Below are positions 24,142 to 32,783 of a DNA stretch of 64,000 nt, in pieces (the first letter of the stretch is position 1; each line of letters begins with the position of its first letter). The notes beneath the pieces are model-generated. The model ran no database searches, had not been told where the DNA came from, and was given only the letters and a program-made list of their open reading frames with translations. The stretch comes from a virus: IMG/VR virus record IMGVR_UViG_3300025276_004419, positions 62,001-126,000 of that record. One strand, 5' to 3'. Made by a program: the position numbers and the translations under genes.

Positions 24142-24393
24142 ATGGATCAAGGAATGAATCAACCCAACATCGACCTTAAAAATACAGAGTCGGTAGAACA
24201 CGAAAATGGAAAAGTATGGACTCAAGGATATATTATCCGTAAAGTTTCTAAATTTGTAGCAGGTACAGCTGAAGACGCTTATATGCCAATCCCAGTATTT
24301 TATGATGCTGTAAGCGGTGAAGTTTTACAAGGTACACTACCAAAAGAGCTAAGAGATGAAGCAGGTGACAACCCTCTTCGAGTGGTTGAATGA
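24142..24393 (+). CDS. hypothetical protein between gp44 and gp62
   Basis: The 83-residue protein (MDQGMNQPNIDLKNTE start) has a core WTQGYIIRKVSKFVAG and PIPVFYDAVSGEVLQG, suggesting a small beta domain. Its last 37 bases overlap the start of the gp62-like gene in another frame. Conservation of such a gene between clamp loader subunits would suggest a replication role, but none is known to me. Confidence 0.55.
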   Translation: MDQGMNQPNIDLKNTESVEHENGKVWTQGYIIRKVSKFVAGTAEDAYMPIPVFYDAVSGEVLQGTLPKELRDEAGDNPLRVVE

Positions 24394-24790
24394 GATAACT
24401 CTCTATAAAACAGCTCCGGAAGATATTTCGCAAGATTCATGGGATAAATGGAACTCTTACATGATACATAGATATGTATCTATGAACATGGATTACATTG
24501 ATGTAGTAAACTACGTTCAAAAGGTTAATCCACAAAGTAAGAAACAAATTTATTCCATTTATCGCGAAATGTTACCTAAAAGAAAAGTCTACCTCAAGTA
24601 CGTAAAGAATCAAAACAAAAAAAATAACCAAGAACTAGCAGAATATATTGCAGATTATCTAGAATGTAGTCTAGGAGAAGCAGATGAATATATTTATCTA
24701 TTACAAGATACAGGTGTTAGAGATATTTTATGGAAAATGGGAGTAGAAGAAGACGAAACCGAAAAGTTAATTAAAAAAGCAAAGTTATGA
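24356..24790 (+). CDS. 62: clamp loader small subunit (gp62-like)
   Basis: The 144-residue protein has the marine T4-like gp62 pattern: LFEWLNEITLYK near the start, then NSYMIHRYVSMNMDYIDVV, PKRKVYLKYVKNQNKK and a C-terminal EYIADYLECSLGEADEYI with ILWKMGVEEDETEKLI. These are the WLN, iNRxLS, PKRK and acidic tail features of the family. It is the fifth subunit of the clamp loader. Its place after gp44 supports the call. Confidence 0.75.
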   Translation: MKQVTTLFEWLNEITLYKTAPEDISQDSWDKWNSYMIHRYVSMNMDYIDVVNYVQKVNPQSKKQIYSIYREMLPKRKVYLKYVKNQNKKNNQELAEYIADYLECSLGEADEYIYLLQDTGVRDILWKMGVEEDETEKLIKKAKL

Positions 24791-25008
24791 GTACATTAAG
24801 AGATATGCTTTTTACCTCAGCACACGCTGATAGAGCTAAAGCACTTTTAACCCTAGACCTGTTAGAAAATCACCAAGCAGGAATTGGTGACCATTCAACA
24901 GATGATTTTTATAAGAATGCTGAAGAAGCTCTTGTTATGTTAGTAGAAGCTGATGATCGTTTAGAGGCGATTGAAAAGTATTTACAAGTCAAAAAACAAG
25001 TTATATAA
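24787..25008 (+). CDS. hypothetical helical protein
   Basis: The 73-residue protein (MSTLRDMLFTSAHADRAKAL) is a predicted helix bundle with acidic residues spaced through (NAEEALVMLVEADDRLEAIEKY). It overlaps the gp62-like stop by four bases and precedes the DUF1599-like gene by three. No family is recognised. Confidence 0.55.
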   Translation: MSTLRDMLFTSAHADRAKALLTLDLLENHQAGIGDHSTDDFYKNAEEALVMLVEADDRLEAIEKYLQVKKQVI

Positions 25009-25011
25009 GTT

Positions 25012-25413
25012 ATGCCTGGAAAAAGTATAGATGATCGAACGTTATGGAACGTAAACCCAGAAGATACAATTAAATATGGACTTCCGTCTACCGAAATTCT
25101 TAAAAGTGAGTATCCTCACATTTACTCTGGCTATATGGCTATCGTGGAAGAGCAGTTGGAGCTATTTAGCAAAAAGCACCTTGACTATGGTATGTCTAAT
25201 ATTAGTGCTGGTACTTTACTTGCTACTGAAGAAGAAAGGTCTTTTGCTCTCACAGGGCTATGGTATAGAATAAGTGATAAAATCAGTAGATGGAAAAATC
25301 TATTAATTACTAACCAAGTTGTCAATAATGAACCTTTAACGGACACATACCAGGATATTGTAAATTATGGTATTATAGCTCAATTAGTAGAGCGGGGTTT
25401 GTGGAAAAAGTAA
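25012..25413 (+). CDS. nucleotide modification associated domain 1 (DUF1599-like)
   Basis: The 133-residue protein contains KKHLDYGMSNISAGTLL, then GLWYRISDKISRWKNLL, then TDTYQDIVNYGIIAQLV. This is the order seen in the DUF1599 / Nmad1 family, which occurs in phages that carry modified DNA bases and is related to the all-alpha nucleotide hydrolases. A role in handling modified or unmodified nucleotides is therefore likely, in line with the deazaguanine genes at 6.9-13.3 kb. The exact substrate is unknown. Confidence 0.72.
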   Translation: MPGKSIDDRTLWNVNPEDTIKYGLPSTEILKSEYPHIYSGYMAIVEEQLELFSKKHLDYGMSNISAGTLLATEEERSFALTGLWYRISDKISRWKNLLITNQVVNNEPLTDTYQDIVNYGIIAQLVERGLWKK

Positions 25414-25416
25414 AAG

Positions 25417-26781
25417 ATGAAAAAATTAGTTTTATTTGATTTAGATGGAGTTATAGTTGATACTAAACAAGTCCACTTTGAAGCGCTAAACGACGCTATC
25501 TCTCAGGTAGATCCAAAATACACCATTACTGAAGCAGAACACGTTTCTCGCTATGATGGGTTAAAAACTTTAACTAAACTTAATATGTTAAGTGAGGAAA
25601 AAGGTTTACTCTATACAGATCACCAAGAAATCTATAAGTACAAGCAAGAACTAACAATAAAACATTTCTCTAAAATTCCTACTAGTGAAAGAATGAGAAA
25701 TATTTTTAAAACTCTTCGTGAAGATGGTTATCTAGTAGGTTGTTGTACTAATTGTATTCGTAGGACAGCCTTAGTAGCCCTTTCTAAAGTAGGTGTTATT
25801 GAATATTTAGATGTTATTATTACAAATGACGACGTCAAAAACCCAAAACCACACCCTGAAATTTATTGGAAAGCAATGTCTATGATGAGTTGTCTACCTG
25901 AAGAAACTTTAATTATTGAAGATTCCCCACAAGGTTTATTATCAGCAACTCGTAGTAAAGCAGACGTAATTAGGGTAGATAACTCATCTCACGTATCTTT
26001 AGATAAAATCTATAAACGACTAAAAACAAAGAAAAAGATTATGAACAAATGGCACGATGAAAAAATGAACGTATTGATCCCTATGGCTGGAGCAGGTTCT
26101 AGATTTGAAAAGGTAGGATATTCATTCCCAAAACCTTTAATTGATGTCAAAGGTAAACCAATGATTCATCTTGTAGCTGATATGTTAAATTTAGATGCTA
26201 ATTTTATTTATATAGTTCAAAAATCTCATAGGGAAAAATACCAACTCGATACTTTACTCAATTTAATTACGCCAAATTGTAAAATTGTAGAGGTTGATGG
26301 GTTAACAGAGGGAGCAGCATGTACTACTTTACTTGCTAAAGAACTTATTAATAATGATTCCCCATTAATACTATCCAATTCAGATCAGTTTATTGATTGG
26401 GATTCTACAGAGTTCATGTATAAAATGAATGAGAAAGATTTTGATGGTGGTATTATTTGTTTTCCTGCTACTCACCCAAAATGGTCATTTGCTAAAACCG
26501 ATGAAAATGGAATTATTAGTGAAGTAGCAGAAAAGAACCCAATTTCAGATCAAGCTACAGCAGGTATTTACTATTGGAAGCGTGGATCAGATTATGTTAA
26601 ATATACTGAACAAATGATTGAAAAAAATATTCGTGTAAATAATGAATTTTACGTTTGTCCTGTATATAATGAAGCAATTGAAGATGGTAAAATAATTTAT
26701 AACCACTCTATACCAGCAGAAAATATGTGGGGTTTAGGAACACCTGAAGATTTGACCTATTATCTTGAAAATTTCAAGTAA
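25417..26781 (+). CDS. HAD phosphatase fused to sugar-phosphate nucleotidyltransferase
   Basis: The 454-residue protein has two domains. Residues 1 to about 205 are a HAD hydrolase of the phosphoglucomutase/phosphatase type: LVLFDLDGVIVDT (nucleophile Asp), GCCTNC and KNPKPHPEIY, IIEDSPQGL. Residues about 216-454 are a nucleotidyltransferase: MNVLIPMAGAGSRFEKVGY (NTP loop), FPKPLIDVKGKPM, ILSNSDQFIDWD, and late NNEFYVCPVYNEAI. It could dephosphorylate a sugar and activate a sugar-phosphate in one chain. It opens the glycan region. An ATG at 26041 could also give the second domain alone. Confidence 0.82.
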   Translation: MKKLVLFDLDGVIVDTKQVHFEALNDAISQVDPKYTITEAEHVSRYDGLKTLTKLNMLSEEKGLLYTDHQEIYKYKQELTIKHFSKIPTSERMRNIFKTLREDGYLVGCCTNCIRRTALVALSKVGVIEYLDVIITNDDVKNPKPHPEIYWKAMSMMSCLPEETLIIEDSPQGLLSATRSKADVIRVDNSSHVSLDKIYKRLKTKKKIMNKWHDEKMNVLIPMAGAGSRFEKVGYSFPKPLIDVKGKPMIHLVADMLNLDANFIYIVQKSHREKYQLDTLLNLITPNCKIVEVDGLTEGAACTTLLAKELINNDSPLILSNSDQFIDWDSTEFMYKMNEKDFDGGIICFPATHPKWSFAKTDENGIISEVAEKNPISDQATAGIYYWKRGSDYVKYTEQMIEKNIRVNNEFYVCPVYNEAIEDGKIIYNHSIPAENMWGLGTPEDLTYYLENFK

Positions 26782-27546
26782 ATGAAAGTAGCTATTTGCA
26801 TTAGTGGTCAACCTCGTAATTATGAAAAAGGTTATCTTGAACTAAAAAAATGGTTTTTAGATAAATATGATTGTGATGTATACCTTCATACTTGGAAAGA
26901 TAATTCTCCTATGGAGGCAGGTCATAAATTTGCCCAAGAAAGACAATATGAGTTTACTGATGCAGATTATGATAATATTATAGAATTATATAATCCTAAA
27001 ACATGGCATTTCCAATCTCCAATCCCATTTGATACTACCGATATTAAAGGAGAGCATTTAAATTATAAATTAAATAGTTTATTAAGTGCTTCATATTCTA
27101 TCCATGCATGTTATAATTTAGTTAGAAAATGGGGGGTTGAATATGACTTAATTATTAGAACTAGATTTGACCTAGAATTTACAGATTATATCTCCCCAGA
27201 ATGTTTATTTTTAAAAGACCTTAGTTTATTAGACCCTAATAAATTAAATGTATTTGAATATCCATTAACAAATGGTGGTCATCAAACCAGACACTCAGAG
27301 GTAGATGATTTATTTGCCGTAAGTTCACCTAAAATCGCGGGTATTTACGCTGATTACTTTACATATGCTATATCCTACATTTATATGGATGATGCGTATA
27401 AATCCTGGTTAAATACAGTAATTTCAGAAAATCCAGACCCAATTCACCCTGAAAGTGTATTGAAGTACCATTTAATTTCTAATGGGGTAGAAATAAATTA
27501 CATTAAAAGTTTAACAGAACATTTTACAGCTAATCTACTAAGATGA
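26782..27546 (+). CDS. glycosyltransferase-like protein
   Basis: The 254-residue protein starts MKVAICISGQPRNYEKGYLE, continues CDVYLHTWKDN, and has YDLIIRTRFDLEF near residue 120. The ISGQPR start and the IxxRxDL segment are shared by a family of glycosyltransferase-like proteins in phages, giant viruses and capsule loci. The substrate is not known. It follows the HAD-nucleotidyltransferase gene with no gap. Confidence 0.65.
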   Translation: MKVAICISGQPRNYEKGYLELKKWFLDKYDCDVYLHTWKDNSPMEAGHKFAQERQYEFTDADYDNIIELYNPKTWHFQSPIPFDTTDIKGEHLNYKLNSLLSASYSIHACYNLVRKWGVEYDLIIRTRFDLEFTDYISPECLFLKDLSLLDPNKLNVFEYPLTNGGHQTRHSEVDDLFAVSSPKIAGIYADYFTYAISYIYMDDAYKSWLNTVISENPDPIHPESVLKYHLISNGVEINYIKSLTEHFTANLLR

Positions 27547-27983
27547 AATTAATATCACATAGAGGTAACCTTACAGGTCCTAACCCAGAACGAGAAAACA
27601 ACCCAGATTATATTTGGGAAGCTATACAAGCTGGATATGACGTAGAAATTGATGTTTGGTGGGTAGATGGTAAATTTAAATTAGGTCATGATGAACCTAA
27701 ATACCATTTCCCATTTAGTTTAATTGAAAGACATTATAGTAAACTTTGGATTCATTGTAAAAATATGGATGCTTTATCTCAATTAAATGAATTAGATAGC
27801 AGTGGTCTTAAAGTAAATTATTTTTCTCACGAAAATGACCTTGGAGTCCTAACCTCTCGTGGTTATATTTGGTCAACAAATGTATATAAACGAGGTATTT
27901 TAGTATTACCTGAATTTTTTGCTACTGACCCAACTGAAGATACATTAGGTATTTGTAGTGACTATATAAAAACTTATAAATAA
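27543..27983 (+). CDS. GDPD-like phosphodiesterase, short
   Basis: The 146-residue protein starts LISHRGNLTGPN, then YDVEIDVWWVDG and FKLGHDEPKYHF, matching the HRG, ExD and GHD metal/catalytic positions of glycerophosphodiester phosphodiesterases. At 146 residues it is much shorter than the family (about 240), so it is a reduced form of the TIM barrel and may act on a glycan-linked phosphodiester or may have lost activity. It overlaps both neighbours by one to four bases. Confidence 0.7.
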   Translation: MKLISHRGNLTGPNPERENNPDYIWEAIQAGYDVEIDVWWVDGKFKLGHDEPKYHFPFSLIERHYSKLWIHCKNMDALSQLNELDSSGLKVNYFSHENDLGVLTSRGYIWSTNVYKRGILVLPEFFATDPTEDTLGICSDYIKTYK

Positions 27984-28627
27984 TGGCAAACGGGATTTAC
28001 AAAATTACAGAAGATTTTGAAAAAGCACTAGCAGATTATACGGGTGCTAAGTACGCTATAACCTTAGATAATATGTCTAATGGTTTATTCCTTGCTCTAT
28101 ATTACGAGCATTATGTAAATAAAAGTATCAAAACCGATACTATTACTATCCCAAATAGAACATATCCTTCAGTTCCATGTGAAATTATCCATGCTGGTTT
28201 AAAAGTAGGATGGAATACCGTTAACGGGGAAACATTAACGGGAGCTTACCCGTTAGAGGGTTCTAATGTATGGGATTCTGCTTTAACATTTACAGCAGAT
28301 ATGTACAAACCTAAAACACATATGTGTGTTTCATTTACAGGTCCTTATAAACATTTTAAATTAAGCAAAGGTGGGGCGATTTTAACTGATGATTTAAAAG
28401 CATACCATTGGTTTAAACGCGCTCGTTACTCAGGTAGACGTGAATGTTCTTATCATGATGATAATTTAGATATGATAGGTTGGAACTTTTATATGATGCC
28501 TGAATTAGCGGCTCGTGGTTTATTACTTATGAACCAGTTTTATAATATGGATGGTAGTAAAAAACACCAAGAAGATTTAACATTACCTTACCCTGATTTA
28601 TCACAATTTAAAGTATATCAACAATGA
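27983..28627 (+). CDS. short DegT/DnrJ-type aminotransferase-like protein
   Basis: The 214-residue protein has ADYTGAKYAITLDNMSNGLF, typical of the PLP-binding start of sugar aminotransferases, and SFTGPYKHFKLSKGGAILTDD, where the Lys of the SFxxxK-like segment could hold PLP. It is about 150 residues shorter than the complete enzyme at 30240. It may be a compact homologue or an inactive partner. It lies between the GDPD-like and NeuD-like genes, overlapping both. Confidence 0.65.
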   Translation: MANGIYKITEDFEKALADYTGAKYAITLDNMSNGLFLALYYEHYVNKSIKTDTITIPNRTYPSVPCEIIHAGLKVGWNTVNGETLTGAYPLEGSNVWDSALTFTADMYKPKTHMCVSFTGPYKHFKLSKGGAILTDDLKAYHWFKRARYSGRRECSYHDDNLDMIGWNFYMMPELAARGLLLMNQFYNMDGSKKHQEDLTLPYPDLSQFKVYQQ

Positions 28628-29211
28628 AACTAGCATTATTTGGATACGGAGGACATGCCCGTGAAGTAGCTTGTCAAATAGATCAAGAAATTACGTTTTT
28701 CGTAGATAATAAATACGCAAACGAAATAGCCAAACCTATATCAGAGTTTAACCCTGAAGAATATGTTATGATGGTTGCTGTAGCAGATTCTAAAGAAAGA
28801 GCTAAAATTGTACGCAAATTACCTAAAGAAACTAAATACTTTACATTCATCCACCCATCAGCCCTAATTTTAGATGATAATATCCAATTAGGTTTTGGTA
28901 GTTTTATTGGTGCTAATTCAGTTCTTACTACTAATATTAATTTGGGTAATCATACCCTCTTAAATCGAGGTAATCACGTTGGACATGATGTAAAAGCAGG
29001 TAACTTTTTTAGTATGATGCCTAATGCTGTTGTGGGAGGTAATGTAACTATGGGTGATAACGTTTACTTAGGAAGTTGTAGTAATATTAGAGAAAAAATT
29101 ACAATTACTTCTAACATTATAATAGGAATGAATGCTGCTGTTGTTAAAAACATTACTAAAAAAGGGGTATATGTTGGGGTACCTGCTAAAAAAATTAAAT
29201 GGAAGATTTAA
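28624..29211 (+). CDS. NeuD/PglD-like sugar O- or N-acyltransferase
   Basis: The 195-residue protein has the N-terminal nucleotide-sugar binding part LALFGYGGHAREVACQI and a left-handed beta helix of hexapeptide repeats (for example DDNIQLGFGSFIGANSVL and NHTLLNRGNHVGHDVKAGN), ending VYVGVPAKKIKWKI. It fits the NeuD/PglD family of trimeric acetyltransferases that act on amino sugars. The His in NHVGHD is a likely catalytic base. It would follow the aminotransferase in a surface-sugar pathway. Confidence 0.85.
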   Translation: MKLALFGYGGHAREVACQIDQEITFFVDNKYANEIAKPISEFNPEEYVMMVAVADSKERAKIVRKLPKETKYFTFIHPSALILDDNIQLGFGSFIGANSVLTTNINLGNHTLLNRGNHVGHDVKAGNFFSMMPNAVVGGNVTMGDNVYLGSCSNIREKITITSNIIIGMNAAVVKNITKKGVYVGVPAKKIKWKI

Positions 29212-30209
29212 TTTTAATTTCGGCTTATTGCAATACTAAAGAAAAAGAAGAAATACTTCGTAATTTAGTAACTCAAATTAATACCCAATCTCAAAATTTG
29301 GATATAATGGTGGTATCTCATACACCTATACCTTTAGATATTCAAGATAAATGTAATTATTCATTTTACGATAGTAAAAATGAATTACTATACGATTGGG
29401 ATTTAAGAAGCAAACCATGGTTTGACCCAGGTAATGAACGACCTATTCTCTCATGCCTCACTGCTCACTATAATACCCATCTAGCTGTTTGGAGGTTAAT
29501 TATTTTAGGAAATTCAATAGCCTCTCATTTAAAATATAATAAAGTCCACCATATAGAATATGATAGTGATATTCAAGACTTCTCGGAAATATATGATAAT
29601 TCCAAACTCTTAGATACATACGATTGTGTTGTATATAATAAACAAGAATACACTGTAGATGATGTATTATTTGGTACATACCAGTCTTATAGATTAGACA
29701 CTCTACACCCAGAACTATTAAACTTAGATGAGGAAAATATTAAATCTCAAATAAAGAATTCCCCACATAGATCACCAGAGACAATGCTTAGGAATTTATT
29801 ATACCATACAAATAATTATTTAGTTAAACCTAAAAGTGTATTAGATGTAAATAATTTCTTTGGACTTAGTCATGTAGAAGAAGATAAAGGAACAGCATGG
29901 TGTTTACCTTATTATGACAAGTTAACTGATACTCTAGAATTTATTGTATGGAATATGGAAGGGTTATCTGATACAGACGTAACCCTTGTATATAATAAAA
30001 ATCAAACAATAGATTTGGGTACAACAAAACCCAAACTTTGGAAATCTTACTCATTAGGTAAATACGATGATGCGAGCACATTAATGGTATTATTAAATAA
30101 TAAAATAAGAGATATCTATAACTTTGATTCCTACAGAGAAGTATTTAAATTAAATAGTTATAGAGAAAGTAGTAAAAGAATAGTTACAGAGAAAGTAGTA
30201 AAAGAATAG
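29199..30209 (+). CDS. hypothetical protein of the glycan block, glycosyltransferase-like
   Basis: The 336-residue protein begins LILISAYCNTKEKEEILRN and has YNKVHHIEYDSDIQDF near residue 112, where DSD could be a metal-binding DxD motif of a GT-A fold. The C-terminal third is beta-rich. Its last codons come from a 26-base tandem duplication (30156-30207) that shifts the frame, so the tail residues are of recent origin. It overlaps the NeuD-like gene by 13 bases. Confidence 0.55.
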   Translation: MEDLILISAYCNTKEKEEILRNLVTQINTQSQNLDIMVVSHTPIPLDIQDKCNYSFYDSKNELLYDWDLRSKPWFDPGNERPILSCLTAHYNTHLAVWRLIILGNSIASHLKYNKVHHIEYDSDIQDFSEIYDNSKLLDTYDCVVYNKQEYTVDDVLFGTYQSYRLDTLHPELLNLDEENIKSQIKNSPHRSPETMLRNLLYHTNNYLVKPKSVLDVNNFFGLSHVEEDKGTAWCLPYYDKLTDTLEFIVWNMEGLSDTDVTLVYNKNQTIDLGTTKPKLWKSYSLGKYDDASTLMVLLNNKIRDIYNFDSYREVFKLNSYRESSKRIVTEKVVKE

Positions 30210-30239
30210 TTACACCACAATAAATAAAATTTATATAAT

Positions 30240-31433
30240 ATGTTTAGCCCAGAAAACAAAATCCCATTATTTAAGGTATTCATGGCCGACACAGCTGCTG
30301 AAGAAGTCACTAAAATACTTAATAGTGGTTACATAGGTCAAGGTCCCAAAGTCGATGAATTTGAAAATAATTTACAAAATTACTTTGATCATGATTATAT
30401 ACAAACTGTAAACGCTGGTACATCAGCTTTACACTTAGCATTGCATCTGCTCAAAAAACCAGCAACACATAAACAAAACTTTGATGGTGTAGCTTTTTGG
30501 GATCAAAAATGGCCGGGTTTAGAACCTGGAGATGAAGTTTTAGCAACAGCTATGACTTGTACAGCTTCAAATTGGCCTGTATTAGCAAATGGTTTAAAAC
30601 TCAAATGGGTTGACATTGACCCAGATACATTAAACATGGATCTTGATGATTTAATGCGAAAAATCACACCTAAAACTAAAGTAATTATGTTAGTTCACTG
30701 GGGTGGGTATCCTAATGATTTAGATCGTATAAAAGAAATACAAGAAAGAGCATATCAAATGTATGGTTTTAGACCTGCAGTAATAGAAGACGGAGCACAT
30801 TCATTTGGTTCAGAGTATAAGGGTAAACGAATTGGAAATCATGGTAATTTAACTATGTTCTCACTTCAAGCTATTAAACATATTACATCAATTGATGGTG
30901 GTGTTTTGAGTTCACCCCATAAAGAACTTCACCAACGAGGTAAATTAATCCGTTGGTATGGTATTGATAGAGATGGTGATAGAAAAGATTTCCGTTGTGA
31001 GGCTGATATTGAAGAATGGGGTTATAAATTCCATATGAACGATGTTTGTGCTACTGTAGGTATTGAAAATCTAAAACATGCTGATGATATTATCTCTAAA
31101 CATAGAGAAAATGCTGCCTATTACGATAAGCATTTACAAAATATTGATAAAGTTACTTTATTAAAACGTGAAGAAGGATTTGACTCTGCATTTTGGATTT
31201 ATTCCTTAAAAGTAGAAGATAGAGCTAAATTCTATAAATACATGGATAAATGTGGTATTGCCGTATCTCAAGTTCACGAACGTAATGATAAGCATACTTG
31301 TGTTAGAGAATTCCAAACAAATCTCCCATCACTAGATGCTACAATGGATAAAATAGTATCAATCCCAGTTGGTTGGTGGTTAACACCTGAAGAGAGAGAA
31401 TATATTGTAGAGTGTATTAAAAAAGGATGGTAA
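30240..31433 (+). CDS. DegT/DnrJ/EryC1/StrS sugar aminotransferase
   Basis: The 397-residue protein is a complete PLP-dependent sugar aminotransferase: NSGYIGQGPKVDEFE, NAGTSALHLALHLL (phosphate binding), WVDIDPDTLNMD, VIEDGAHSFGSEYKGKRIG (Asp contacting PLP), and FSLQAIKHITSIDGGVL with the PLP lysine. It transfers an amino group from glutamate to a keto-sugar nucleotide. The usual length is about 370-400. It is separated by 30 bases from the previous gene. Confidence 0.9.
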   Translation: MFSPENKIPLFKVFMADTAAEEVTKILNSGYIGQGPKVDEFENNLQNYFDHDYIQTVNAGTSALHLALHLLKKPATHKQNFDGVAFWDQKWPGLEPGDEVLATAMTCTASNWPVLANGLKLKWVDIDPDTLNMDLDDLMRKITPKTKVIMLVHWGGYPNDLDRIKEIQERAYQMYGFRPAVIEDGAHSFGSEYKGKRIGNHGNLTMFSLQAIKHITSIDGGVLSSPHKELHQRGKLIRWYGIDRDGDRKDFRCEADIEEWGYKFHMNDVCATVGIENLKHADDIISKHRENAAYYDKHLQNIDKVTLLKREEGFDSAFWIYSLKVEDRAKFYKYMDKCGIAVSQVHERNDKHTCVREFQTNLPSLDATMDKIVSIPVGWWLTPEEREYIVECIKKGW

Positions 31434-31843
31434 CATTAAGACTTTTAACTGAAAATGATTTATCTTTTTTACTAGAAGTAAGAAATGATGAATCAACACG
31501 TCAATTTTTAGAACATGATTCTAAATTTACTTTAAAAGAAGCTTTAAAATGGTTTAGGGATGGTCAACCCGAATGGTTTATTGTTGAAGTAAATCTAATA
31601 CCTGTAGGTTATATTAGAACTCTTGATAATGAGGTTGGATGTGATATCCACCCAGATTTTAGAAAAAAAGGATATGCTAAAATGGCTTACGAACTTTATT
31701 TACAAGATAAAGATTATGCTTCACTATGGGTATTTGAAGACAACTTTGCTGTAAAATTATATGAAAAACTAGGATTTACTCCTACAGGAAATTCTAGAAT
31801 AGTAAGAGATAGAAATTATATTAAAATGGAATATCATGGATAG
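31427..31843 (+). CDS. GNAT family N-acetyltransferase
   Basis: The 138-residue protein has the GNAT pattern: VTLRLLTENDLSFLLEVRN at the start, FIVEVNLIPVGYIR, then GCDIHPDFRKKGYAKMAYE (the acetyl-CoA loop R/QxxGxG/A is RKKGYA), and AVKLYEKLGFTPTG. Paired with the aminotransferase just upstream (seven-base overlap) it would acetylate the new amino group on the sugar. Confidence 0.85.
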   Translation: MVTLRLLTENDLSFLLEVRNDESTRQFLEHDSKFTLKEALKWFRDGQPEWFIVEVNLIPVGYIRTLDNEVGCDIHPDFRKKGYAKMAYELYLQDKDYASLWVFEDNFAVKLYEKLGFTPTGNSRIVRDRNYIKMEYHG

Positions 31844-32759
31844 TAAAATATGTTTAGTTAATACTTTCTGGTTAGGAGAAAGACGATTTGAATATAAAGA
31901 TTATCAAAAAGATAATCTATATTTTCTAAAAAAACAGATTGAATGTTTACAAACGTATAAACACAATCTCACAAAAATCATTTTTAATTTTAATGTAATC
32001 CCAGAACATTATAAGTATCTTTCTGAGGTTTATTCAATAACCCCAAAGCAAATACAAGGTGCTGAAGTTGAAATTAATATTAGAGAGAATGTAGGTATTA
32101 GTTATGGAGCTTGGTCTGATACTTTTAAAAAATATAAAAGTGAATATGATTATTATATTTTTAATGAAGATGATTACTTTTTCGTTCAACATGATTGGGA
32201 TGTTTATTTATTACACAAACATAATTCATATGATGATTGTGGGTACTTATGTATGGTTACAGCAGAACCCGATAAATGGAACAAATTTAAAAAACATGCT
32301 GGAAGTAGTATTGGGATAGCTTCAAGTGAAACTCTAATGAAAATTTATTCTAAATATGGGAAACTCCCAAGTTTAGATAAAAAATTAGAGGGAGCAGAAG
32401 GTCATTATCAAGGTTGGGGTGATATTCAACAGGATTTTGGATTTGTATTTTTAGAAATAGGTTTAAATATCTATGATGTTAGAGATGATTATGCCGTACT
32501 CTTCCAAAAATCAGCCCCGGCATTCGCAAATAGACCTGATATTGGGTGCTGGAAATACTTTCCCTGGAACAATCAATGTCTCAGTGTAGCTCCTTTTTAT
32601 TTTGATAACCCACCTTTTTGGATGTGTCATGATTTAGAATTTATTGAAAGTTATCCCCCCACCAGTTATAAAGAAGCTATGTATTCTTATGATAAAAAGC
32701 TCCCGTTTCACGAAAATGGAATAATGGGAGAAAAAAGAATGTATCCTTTGGATATCTAA
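31836..32759 (+). CDS. glycosyltransferase-like protein
   Basis: The 307-residue protein has ENVGISYGAWSDTF near residue 87 and YDYYIFNEDDYFFVQHDWD near residue 105; the EDD segment is in the position of the GT-A metal-binding motif. LEGAEGHYQGWGD further on resembles acceptor-site loops. No precise family is named. It is the last gene of the first glycan sub-block and is followed by promoter P5. Confidence 0.6.
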   Translation: MDSKICLVNTFWLGERRFEYKDYQKDNLYFLKKQIECLQTYKHNLTKIIFNFNVIPEHYKYLSEVYSITPKQIQGAEVEINIRENVGISYGAWSDTFKKYKSEYDYYIFNEDDYFFVQHDWDVYLLHKHNSYDDCGYLCMVTAEPDKWNKFKKHAGSSIGIASSETLMKIYSKYGKLPSLDKKLEGAEGHYQGWGDIQQDFGFVFLEIGLNIYDVRDDYAVLFQKSAPAFANRPDIGCWKYFPWNNQCLSVAPFYFDNPPFWMCHDLEFIESYPPTSYKEAMYSYDKKLPFHENGIMGEKRMYPLDI

Positions 32760-32780
32760 AATTTCTTTCGTATATTCACG
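32748..32780 (+). promoter_or_regulatory. promoter P5, nearly leaderless
   Basis: TTG (32748-32750), 20 nt, TATATT (32771-32776), then CACGTCTATG. The ATG of the nuclease gene begins at 32784, only seven bases after the -7 box, so transcription would start at or next to the start codon. Confidence 0.7.
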
Positions 32781-32783
32781 TCT

